DNA of 17,185 nt from contig JAFGNY010000370.1 of assembly GCA_016926765.1 (NCBI GenBank), forward strand, positions 1-17,185. The letters run 5' to 3'. The notes under the pieces are model-generated. The model did not search any database. It saw only the letters and a list, made by a program, of their open reading frames with translations, and was not told where the DNA came from. The DNA comes from Bacteroidales bacterium (GTDB lineage: Bacteria; Bacteroidota; Bacteroidia; Bacteroidales; FEN-979). Every line of letters begins with the position of its first letter. Position 1 is the first letter of the stretch. This document shows positions 8,409-15,093 of the stretch, in pieces. A program made the translations under genes and the position numbers.

Positions 8409-9647
8409 CTATTCGGGTAGCACAACCGGAAAGTCATACCTGAACTCATCGTATCTGGGCTTCTCAATGATCATTTCCAGAAAATCATGATAAGCCGGGG
8501 TGAATTGAAACCTGTTGAGATCAAAGTACTCTTCCGGGAGAGGTTTATTCCCAATTTTTCCCATATCAATGGCGGTCGTATTAAACTCTTCCAGTTCCAC
8601 AAAGGGTACCACTTTCTTCAGGACCGGCATCATTCCGAACTCTTCGCGTAATAACAGGTCAACGATTTTGTCGGCAAGGGTCTGGGTTAACCTTCGATCG
8701 TAATGGCGGCAATGTCCCGAACGCGGATAATATCCACTGATCTGGGCACGAGCCTCAATACCAAGCTTTTGCGAAATCTCCGAAGCAATTACCCCGCTGA
8801 TCCCCCCAAACCGGGGATGACCATATTCATCTACTTCGGAACTCGCATACACGACACCGATTTTTCCGGTTTTGTCGTCGTACCAGCGAACACCCTCCGA
8901 AACCGGGATGATCAGACACTTTTTTCTGGAACTCATGTAGGTCTCTTTGACCAGTTCCAGAAAAAACTCTTTTCGTTCTTTGGTCATCTCAAATTCGGGA
9001 ACCAGGGCGAGTGGCACCGCGCCACCAAAAGTGGCGGTTCCGGTCAGCCATCCGGCATCCCGACCCATCACCTCCAACACGATAATCCGGGAATGCGATT
9101 CTGCGGTAGTTTTAAGATTGGCCGCAAACTCGGCAATCTCAAGGGCTCCGGAAGGAAATCCGGGGCATAGTACCGCTTCGATCTCCCTGCCCTGGTAATG
9201 ATGAATTGTTCTGGTCCGAAGATCGTTATCGATGGTTTTCGGAAACCCGATCACCGGAATGCCTTCCGTTTCGAACAACCGTTTGGCGGCTCCATTGGTA
9301 TCATCACCCCCGATGGTAACCAGCACGTCGATGTGATACCGTTCCAGATTTCGTAAAACCTGGGGAACCCGGCTCTCCGGGTTTTTTTTTGACGGGAAGG
9401 GATTAGTCCGGCTCGAACGCAGAGCCGTTCCCCCATACCAGCCATCGTAAGGCTGATTGGTCAAATCCACCACATCACCGTCGCCCAGCAAGCCTTTCCA
9501 TCCTCTTAAAACGCCATATACCTTAAAGCCAAGAAGTGATGCCCGGTTTCTGACTGCTTCAATGCTTGAGTTGATCGCCGGGGTATCTCCGCCTCCGGAT
9601 AAAATTGCCAATGTTTTTCCTGCAAATAGTTTGTGTTCGATCTTCAT
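8409..9647 (-). CDS. pfp: 6-phosphofructokinase, residues of the pyrophosphate-dependent type
   Basis: 412 residues, PFK-A superfamily; phosphorylates fructose-6-phosphate to fructose-1,6-bisphosphate in glycolysis. Motifs: LSGGGDTPAIN (16-26), a GWKGLL loop (49-54), TIGGDDTNGA (111-120), GFPKTIDNDL (134-143), VMGRDAGW (193-200) and SGYYPRSG in the C-terminal third. The second Asp of GGDD (116) and the Lys of PKTID (137) replace the glycines that E. coli ATP-PFK has at positions 104 and 124. In the family this Asp/Lys pair marks use of pyrophosphate in place of ATP and a reversible reaction. Length fits the medium PPi-PFK subgroup. The cofactor call is inferred from residues, not shown. The ATG at 9647 follows a good promoter. 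A run of nine A on the coding strand spans codons 86-89 (Ser-Lys-Lys-Asn) and may be slippery. The gene for the hydroxyacid dehydrogenase lies upstream on the same strand. Confidence 0.88.
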   Translation of the reverse strand: MKIEHKLFAGKTLAILSGGGDTPAINSSIEAVRNRASLLGFKVYGVLRGWKGLLGDGDVVDLTNQPYDGWYGGTALRSSRTNPFPSKKNPESRVPQVLRNLERYHIDVLVTIGGDDTNGAAKRLFETEGIPVIGFPKTIDNDLRTRTIHHYQGREIEAVLCPGFPSGALEIAEFAANLKTTAESHSRIIVLEVMGRDAGWLTGTATFGGAVPLALVPEFEMTKERKEFFLELVKETYMSSRKKCLIIPVSEGVRWYDDKTGKIGVVYASSEVDEYGHPRFGGISGVIASEISQKLGIEARAQISGYYPRSGHCRHYDRRLTQTLADKIVDLLLREEFGMMPVLKKVVPFVELEEFNTTAIDMGKIGNKPLPEEYFDLNRFQFTPAYHDFLEMIIEKPRYDEFRYDFPVVLPE

Positions 9648-9663
9648 GGGTTCAATTTTGTAA

Positions 9664-9694
9664 CAAACTTATAATTTTTCTGGTTTTCTGCAAC
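9664..9694 (-). promoter_or_regulatory. PFK promoter (GTTG-N19-TAAGTTTG)
   Basis: The minus strand carries GTTG (9694-9691), 19 bases, then TAAGTTTG (9671-9664), a full -7 match with a three-of-four -33 box containing the core TTG. The predicted leader is about 10-12 bases before the ATG at 9647. The promoter lies wholly in the 94-bp gap after the dehydrogenase stop codon, so PFK can be expressed independently. Confidence 0.65.
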
Positions 9695-9741
9695 CGCCCT
9701 TTACATATCACCTGAAACATCCCAACAACCAAAGAAATTCC

Positions 9742-10686
9742 CTATTCGCAATTTTTCCATTTCACGATTTTCTCAACAAGTACCTTCGCCAGCTTCACAT
9801 TCGATTCATCCGTCCATCCCGCGATGTGGGGTGTGAGGATGACATTACCAGACTCCATCAGGTACCGGAAATCTTCAGGCAGATCCGTTGCCAGGGCTTC
9901 GAATGAGGCATCTTCATATTCCAACACATCCAGGGCTGCTCCCAATACTTTCCCTGATTTTAATGCGTTGACCAGACAGGATGTTTTCACTACTTTTCCC
10001 CGCGAAGTATTGATCAGCCAGATTTTGCGGCGAAACCGGTTCAAAAAGGAGGTATCAACCAGAAAGGTAGTTTCGTCGGTCAACGGAACATGCAGGCTCA
10101 CAATATCTGCGTTCTCACATAACTCATCCAGGGTTGTTTCGCGCACATTTCCGTCGGAATAGTTCCGCTTATACTTATCATAAGCAATCACATGGGTTTC
10201 AAAGCCTTTCAGCCGCCGGGCAAACGCGCTTCCCATGTTTCCGTACCCGATAATCCCTACTGTTTTGCCCTTCAGCTCAGTTCCCCAGTTTTCCCGCCGG
10301 TTCCAGATCCCGTTCCTGACCTGCCGGTCAGCACGATTCAGATGATTCAGCATCGACAACAACATGCCCAGCGTATGTTCTCCCACAGAGTCTCTGTTTC
10401 CTTCCGGAGAATTGAAACACCGGATCCCTTTTGCTGTGGCATACTCCACATCAATCGCATCCAGGCCCGATCCGATCCTTCCAATAAAACGCAGGTTTGA
10501 GGCTTTATTCAGGAATTTTTGATCGATCCTGAACCTGCTTCTGATGATAATCCCGGTATAGGTTCCGGCCATCTCTTCCAACTGCTCACGGGAATAATCG
10601 GGAAAAGACTCACAAACAAAACCATGTGCTGTAAGCTCCTCCCAAATCAATGGGTGAACCCGGTCCACGATCAATACTTTATTCAT
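9742..10686 (-). CDS. D-2-hydroxyacid dehydrogenase (phosphoglycerate dehydrogenase-like)
   Basis: 314 residues; NAD-dependent oxidoreductase of the SerA/LdhA/glyoxylate reductase superfamily acting on D-2-hydroxyacids, cytoplasmic. The catalytic domain comes from residues 1-100 and 290-314, the Rossmann domain from 101-290. Visible features: GRIGSGLDAID (69-79), GEHTLGMLLSM (102-112), nucleotide loop GYGNMG (147-152) with Asp170 closing strand 2 (favours NAD over NADP), catalytic Arg in INTSRGK (225-231, R229), Glu in DVLE (E256) and His in TPHIAGWT (H287). The spacing between E256 and H287 is some eight residues longer than in E. coli SerA, due to extra residues around 262-275. No ACT domain follows, unlike many serine-pathway enzymes. 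The substrate (3-phosphoglycerate, glyoxylate, hydroxypyruvate or lactate) cannot be decided from sequence. It is divergent from the RND exporter and upstream of PFK. Confidence 0.88.
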   Translation of the reverse strand: MNKVLIVDRVHPLIWEELTAHGFVCESFPDYSREQLEEMAGTYTGIIIRSRFRIDQKFLNKASNLRFIGRIGSGLDAIDVEYATAKGIRCFNSPEGNRDSVGEHTLGMLLSMLNHLNRADRQVRNGIWNRRENWGTELKGKTVGIIGYGNMGSAFARRLKGFETHVIAYDKYKRNYSDGNVRETTLDELCENADIVSLHVPLTDETTFLVDTSFLNRFRRKIWLINTSRGKVVKTSCLVNALKSGKVLGAALDVLEYEDASFEALATDLPEDFRYLMESGNVILTPHIAGWTDESNVKLAKVLVEKIVKWKNCE

Positions 10687-10706
10687 ATTCGAAAAAACAG
10701 ATAAGA

Positions 10707-10726
10707 GCAGGAATCAATCCTCCTGC
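10707..10726 (-). promoter_or_regulatory. Short hairpin at the predicted 5' end of the dehydrogenase mRNA
   Basis: On the minus strand GCAGGA (10726-10721) pairs perfectly with TCCTGC (10712-10707) around an 8-base loop. It begins at the last base of the -7 box, so nearly all of it would be transcribed. It includes an AGGAGG, but that lies more than 30 bases from the ATG, too far to act as a normal ribosome binding site. A role in mRNA stability or start control is possible; a chance 6-bp stem is also possible. Confidence 0.3.
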
Positions 10727-10733
10727 AAAAGTA
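10726..10733 (-). promoter_or_regulatory. Candidate -7 element for the dehydrogenase gene
   Basis: The minus strand reads TACTTTTG, the same octamer as in the mfd and aspartate kinase promoters, 39 bases before the ATG at 10686. No TTTG lies at the -33 position. A small palindrome, AACCG-ATT-CGGTT (10742-10754), sits in the spacer just upstream of it and could be an operator. Confidence 0.5.
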
Positions 10734-10762
10734 AAACTTTGAACCGATTCGGTTTTGATTTC

Positions 10763-10793
10763 TTTCGTTGATTCCATAAAAATCTTAATTTCG
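10763..10793 (+). promoter_or_regulatory. Candidate promoter of the RND exporter-rmlA-prenyltransferase run
   Basis: TAATTTCG at 10786-10793 has one mismatch to TAnnTTTG, and TTTC at 10763-10766 lies exactly 19 bp upstream, the same -33 variant as at the aspartate kinase promoter. The predicted leader is about 16 bases to the GTG at 10814. Two imperfect boxes make this less certain than the mfd promoter. Confidence 0.45.
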
Positions 10794-10813
10794 CAAACCC
10801 AATTGATTCATTT

Positions 10814-13210
10814 GTGTGGACCTATTTAACCAGACGAATTCTTAGAAACCGGCTCCCGATCCTGATCATCATCGGCGCCATCACCGCATTGATGTCGTTC
10901 ATGGCCCGCGATGTGAAACTCTCCTATAAAATGACCCAGATGCTTCCGGGAAGCGATACCACCATGATCCAGTATGAAGCGTTTAAACAACAATTTGGAG
11001 AAGACGGGAGTGTGTTGGTGATTGGTATTCAGGATTCAAATCTTTTTAAACTCGATGAGTTCAATGGCTTGTTTCGCTTAACTGAAAAGCTGAAAGAGAT
11101 CCCCGGAGTAGAAGAGGTCCTGTCGGTGACCCGGCTCTTTAACCTGGCCAAAGATGATTCTCTCAGAAAATTTGAGTTTTTTCCGATCTGCCCCGAACCA
11201 CCTGCTTCCCAGCAGCAACTTGATTCAATCAAACAGGTCATCTACCGCCTTCCTTTTTATGACGGGTTGATGTTAAATACCAAAACAGGCGCTACCCTCA
11301 TTGCGGTAACCCTCAATAAGAACCTGTTGAACACCAAAAACCGGATCCACCTGATCTATCAGATCCGGGATGAAGCCAATCGCTTTGGTGAAACCTATCA
11401 TACGAAGGTACATTTTTCCGGTCTGCCATACATCCGGACCATTACCTCCAGGATGCTGGAAGACGAAATGAAGTTGTTTGTGTTTCTGGCAATGGGAATT
11501 GCTGCACTTTTTCTGTTTATTTTCTTCCGGTCATTCAAAGCAGTCCTCTATCCGATGGTCATTGTTACCATTAGTGTGATCTGGGCCTTGGGAATGATGA
11601 GCCTGTTTGGTTACAAAATTACGATGCTAACCGCCATTATTCCACCCCTTCTCATTGTGATCGGAGTGGAAAACTGTATTTTTCTGCTCAACAAATACCA
11701 TTACGAATACCGGCTTCACCAGAATAAAGTGAAAGCGTTGTCGCGGGTAATACAACGGGTCGGAAATGCCAACCTGTTGACGAATGCCTCTACGGCTATC
11801 GGATTTGCCGCTTTTTTAATAACCAATAACCAGCTTCTCGTAGAATTCGGGATGATTGCCGCCATCAACATCATGGTTGCGTTTATCTTATCGCTGACAC
11901 TCGTTCCGATCTTTTTCAGCTATCTGCCCCCACCCCGGTTACAAGACATAAAACACCAGGAAGAGAGCGTGGCCCGTGCCATCATCGATAAGGCAGTGGT
12001 TTGGGTAACCGGTTACAGGAATACTATTTACGTCATCACAGGCTGTTTTATCGTGGCAGCCATTTTCGGAGTGGCACGACTCACCACCAGTGGCCGGATC
12101 GTTGATGATATTCCGAAAAAAAATCCGCTCTACACCGACCTGATGTTCTTTGAAGATAACTTCAAAGGCATCATGCCACTGGAGATCACCATTGATACGA
12201 AAAAGAAAAAAGGGGTGATGACCCTGGCAACCCTGCGCAGAATTGATCAGCTTCAGGATACCTTGAAAACATTTCCGGAACTGGCTAAACCACTTTCGAT
12301 CGTAGAGCTGGTAAAAAGCGCCAGACAAGCCTTTTATGAAGGAGATCCTGAGTTTTATGAATTACCAGGCCCGAACGAAATGACCTTTATGGGAAGTTAT
12401 ATCCCGGAAATGAAAACCAGGAAACGTACCCTGCTCAAAAATTTCATCGATACCAATTATCAGGTAACCCGTATCAGCGTTCAGATGGCCAATGTCGGCA
12501 CCAAAGATATTAACCGGATTCAAAAGGAGCTGAAACCCGGGATCGATTCCATCTTTAATCCGGAAAAATATACCGTTACCTTAACAGGAACCAGTATCGT
12601 ATTCCTCAAAGGGACCAATTTCCTGATCCGGAATCTGTTTGAGAGTATCATTCTTGCCATTATTGCCATTGCCGTTTTACTGGCGTTTCTTTTCAGCTCC
12701 TGGCGAATGATCCTGATCTCCCTCATACCTAATCTGATCCCACAACTCATGACAGGCGCGCTGATGGGTTTCCTCGGTATTCCAATCAAGCCATCCACCA
12801 TCCTGATATTCAGTATTGCTCTCGGGATCTCTGTCGACAACTCCATACAGTTTTTATCGCGATACCGGCTCCAACTCAAACATTCCAACCGGAATATCCC
12901 CTACTCCGTGATTACTGCATTACAGGAAACCGGGTATAGCATGATCTATTCCTCCACTGTGCTCTTCTTTGGATTCGGGATTTTTGTGCTTTCGTCATTC
13001 GGAGGCACACAGGCTCTTGGATTCCTGATCTCCTTTACATTACTCGTTGCCGGGTTACTGAACATGTTTATCCTGCCATCCCTGATCCTCACTCTCGACA
13101 AATGGAGTACAACCAAAGCATTTGAAAAACCAATCCTTGATATCTATACCGATCAGGAAGATGCCGAATTGAAAGATCTGGAAATTCTGGAAGAACCTGA
13201 AAAAGAATAA
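10814..13210 (+). CDS. RND-superfamily exporter, MMPL/patched-like
   Basis: 798 residues from a GTG at 10814; no in-frame ATG lies near, and the frame opens correctly on a cytoplasmic basic patch and the first membrane helix (about 14-32). The two-fold RND layout is clear. Repeat 1: helix 1, a periplasmic domain at about 33-215, then helices near 219-238, 243-264, 268-292, 322-337 and 345-370. Repeat 2: helix near 402-420, periplasmic domain 425-605, then helices near 608-628, 631-655, 660-682, 708-728 and 735-760. The C-terminus is acidic (EDAELKDLEILEEPEKE). The conserved helix-4 and helix-10 motifs read GVENC (284-288, Glu286) and GISVDN (671-676, Asp675); in the family such acidic residues carry the proton that drives transport. 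These proteins move lipids, hopanoids, polyketides or other hydrophobic molecules across the inner membrane; the cargo here is unknown. It heads a run with rmlA and a prenyl synthase. Confidence 0.88.
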   Translation: MWTYLTRRILRNRLPILIIIGAITALMSFMARDVKLSYKMTQMLPGSDTTMIQYEAFKQQFGEDGSVLVIGIQDSNLFKLDEFNGLFRLTEKLKEIPGVEEVLSVTRLFNLAKDDSLRKFEFFPICPEPPASQQQLDSIKQVIYRLPFYDGLMLNTKTGATLIAVTLNKNLLNTKNRIHLIYQIRDEANRFGETYHTKVHFSGLPYIRTITSRMLEDEMKLFVFLAMGIAALFLFIFFRSFKAVLYPMVIVTISVIWALGMMSLFGYKITMLTAIIPPLLIVIGVENCIFLLNKYHYEYRLHQNKVKALSRVIQRVGNANLLTNASTAIGFAAFLITNNQLLVEFGMIAAINIMVAFILSLTLVPIFFSYLPPPRLQDIKHQEESVARAIIDKAVVWVTGYRNTIYVITGCFIVAAIFGVARLTTSGRIVDDIPKKNPLYTDLMFFEDNFKGIMPLEITIDTKKKKGVMTLATLRRIDQLQDTLKTFPELAKPLSIVELVKSARQAFYEGDPEFYELPGPNEMTFMGSYIPEMKTRKRTLLKNFIDTNYQVTRISVQMANVGTKDINRIQKELKPGIDSIFNPEKYTVTLTGTSIVFLKGTNFLIRNLFESIILAIIAIAVLLAFLFSSWRMILISLIPNLIPQLMTGALMGFLGIPIKPSTILIFSIALGISVDNSIQFLSRYRLQLKHSNRNIPYSVITALQETGYSMIYSSTVLFFGFGIFVLSSFGGTQALGFLISFTLLVAGLLNMFILPSLILTLDKWSTTKAFEKPILDIYTDQEDAELKDLEILEEPEKE

Positions 13211-13215
13211 ATCAT

Positions 13216-13223
13216 TATCTTTA
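13216..13223 (+). promoter_or_regulatory. Weak -7-like element before rmlA
   Basis: TATCTTTA differs from TAnnTTTG only in the last base and lies 16 bases before the rmlA ATG, within the 29-bp gap after the exporter stop codon. No -33 box is seen in the exporter coding end. It may be an internal promoter or chance. Confidence 0.25.
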
Positions 13224-13239
13224 CTCCAAACTAAATATT

Positions 13240-14115
13240 ATGAAAGGGATCATCTTAGCAGGTGGCGCCGGCACCCGTTTGCATCCGTTAACCCTGGCCG
13301 TTAGCAAACAACTGATGCCCATCTACGATAAACCGATGGTATACTATCCATTATCGGTGTTACTCATGGCAGGGATCAGGGAGATTCTCCTCATTTCTAC
13401 ACCTCATGATCTGCCTCATTTTCAGAAACTGCTTGGAAACGGTCACCACCTGGGATGTTCATTTCACTACGCTGAACAGGTGATCCCCAATGGGCTGGCC
13501 CAGGCATTTGTCATCGGCGAACAGTTTGTCGGGAAAGAGAAGGTAGCCCTGATCCTGGGCGATAATATTTTTTTCGGGAATGGCCTTTTCAGCCTTCTTC
13601 AACACAACAATGATCCGGACGGAGGGGTGGTGTTTGCCTATCATGTACACGATCCGGAACGTTATGGGGTAGTTGAGTTCGACGCAGATCTCAAAGCCAT
13701 TTCCATTGAAGAAAAACCTGTTAGTCCGAAATCCAATTATGCAGTTCCGGGCCTCTATTTTTATGATAATTCCGTGATTGAAGTCGCGAAAAATATTCAG
13801 CCTGGCGCTCGCGGCGAATATGAGATCACGGATGTTAACCGGTATTATCTTGAAAAAGGAACATTGGGGGTTGGCGTATTAGGCAGAGGCATCGCCTGGC
13901 TTGACACCGGAACGTTTGAATCGCTTCTTCAGGCCGCACAATTCGTAGAAGTTGTTCAAAATCGTCAGGGTTTGATGATCGGATGCATCGAAGAGATCGC
14001 CTACCGCATGAAGTTTATTTCGCGGGATCAGTTACATCAGATTGCCAAACCCCTCATCAAGAGCGGATATGGAAAATATTTAATGAATTTATCCGAAGGA
14101 TCTAACTTCGTTTGA
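13240..14115 (+). CDS. rmlA: Glucose-1-phosphate thymidylyltransferase RmlA
   Basis: Makes dTDP-glucose from glucose-1-phosphate and dTTP, the first step to dTDP-rhamnose and other deoxysugars for surface polysaccharides; cytoplasmic. 291 residues, the usual length. Motifs: GGAGTRLHPLT (8-18) for the nucleotide, KQLMPIYDKPMVYYPLS (23-39), PNGLAQAF (83-90) for the base and sugar, LGDNIFFG (106-113) with the metal-binding Asp, then EEKP and VPGLYFYD about 50-60 residues later, and WLDTGTFESL near 221-230. Every conserved site is intact. No rmlB, rmlC or rmlD is in the window, so those steps are encoded elsewhere. It starts 29 bp after the exporter gene and ends 3 bp before the prenyl synthase gene, so it is probably cotranscribed with both. 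Confidence 0.95.
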   Translation: MKGIILAGGAGTRLHPLTLAVSKQLMPIYDKPMVYYPLSVLLMAGIREILLISTPHDLPHFQKLLGNGHHLGCSFHYAEQVIPNGLAQAFVIGEQFVGKEKVALILGDNIFFGNGLFSLLQHNNDPDGGVVFAYHVHDPERYGVVEFDADLKAISIEEKPVSPKSNYAVPGLYFYDNSVIEVAKNIQPGARGEYEITDVNRYYLEKGTLGVGVLGRGIAWLDTGTFESLLQAAQFVEVVQNRQGLMIGCIEEIAYRMKFISRDQLHQIAKPLIKSGYGKYLMNLSEGSNFV

Positions 14116-14118
14116 TCT

Positions 14119-15093
14119 ATGCATGCTACGACATTTCTGAAAGAAAAAATCCATGCTGCCTTTCACAACAGCTCCTATCGTTTTGAACCACAGGAGTTGT
14201 ATGAACCGATTGCTTACAGCCTTTCTCAGGGAGGAAAACGGATCCGTCCAATCCTGACGCTGATGGCCTGCGATCTGTTTGAAGGGGATATTGACCTGGC
14301 TATTCCCCCAGCCATCGGGGTTGAGATCTTTCATAATTTTACCCTTCTGCACGATGACATCATGGATCGGGCCCCGCTACGCAGAGGGATGGAAACAGTG
14401 TATAAAAAGTGGGATGCCAACAGAGCTATTCTCTCAGGCGACACGATGCTTGTGATGGCATATGAATCAATCAGCCAGGTCCCCCTTCAATACCTTCCGT
14501 TTGTGCTTACCGTATTCAATGATACTGCCCGAAAAGTATGTGAAGGGCAACAATATGATCTGAATTTTGAAACCCTGTCATTCGTCACGATCCCGGATTA
14601 TCTGAATATGATCCGCCTGAAAACGGCTGTTCTCATCGCATGCTGCCTGAAAGTTGGGGCAATCATGGCAAATGCACCAATCGCGGAGTCAGAAAAAATG
14701 TATCAGTTTGGAGAAAACCTCGGAATAGCTTTCCAACTTCAGGATGATTACCTGGATGTATTCGGAAACTCTGCTAAATTCGGCAAAGAGATTGGGGGCG
14801 ACATCGGATCGAATAAGAAAACCTTCTTATATATCAAAGCCTTTGAACTGGCAACCGGAAGTTTGAAGCACGAACTTACCCGCCTGTTCGATCTTCGTTC
14901 TCATGACACAGAAGAAAAAGTATCGAGGGTGAAAGAGATCTATCAACAACTCAACCTGGATACCCTGGCCGGAGAGCAGATTGCATATTATCTAAATAAA
15001 GCGACATGCTTCCTCGATCTGGTAAAGGTGAACGAAACCTCAAAAAAAGCCTTACGGGAGTTGACTAAGGAGATGCTTCATCGTGAGAGATAG
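14119..15093 (+). CDS. Polyprenyl diphosphate synthase (short-chain, IspA-like trans type)
   Basis: Condenses isopentenyl diphosphate with allylic diphosphates to give C15-C20 or longer isoprenoid diphosphates used for quinones, carotenoids or carrier lipids. 324 residues. Motifs: GGKRIRP (38-44), first aspartate-rich motif LLHDDIMDRAPLRRG (76-90, DDIMD 79-83), SGDTML (106-111), GQQYDL (143-148), second aspartate-rich motif FQLQDDYLDVFG (205-216), then KEIGGDIGSNKKT (223-235). Phe74 and Phe71 lie five and eight residues before the first Asp pair. Bulky residues there block the product tunnel in known short-chain enzymes, so a farnesyl or geranylgeranyl product is favoured (inference). The ATG at 14119 is three bases after the rmlA stop codon, so the two genes are likely translated from one mRNA. 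The 3' end overlaps the end of the convergent ABC-F gene by 29 bp. Confidence 0.92.
   Translation: MHATTFLKEKIHAAFHNSSYRFEPQELYEPIAYSLSQGGKRIRPILTLMACDLFEGDIDLAIPPAIGVEIFHNFTLLHDDIMDRAPLRRGMETVYKKWDANRAILSGDTMLVMAYESISQVPLQYLPFVLTVFNDTARKVCEGQQYDLNFETLSFVTIPDYLNMIRLKTAVLIACCLKVGAIMANAPIAESEKMYQFGENLGIAFQLQDDYLDVFGNSAKFGKEIGGDIGSNKKTFLYIKAFELATGSLKHELTRLFDLRSHDTEEKVSRVKEIYQQLNLDTLAGEQIAYYLNKATCFLDLVKVNETSKKALRELTKEMLHRER

Noticed and set aside
8703..9170. 155-codon plus-strand open frame inside the PFK gene
   Set aside because: It is antisense to well-conserved PFK motifs and its predicted product has no recognisable fold or start signal.
11939..12328. 129-codon minus-strand open frame inside the RND exporter gene
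   Set aside because: It is antisense to a continuous RND protein, has no promoter-like box and its composition looks like a shadow of the real frame.
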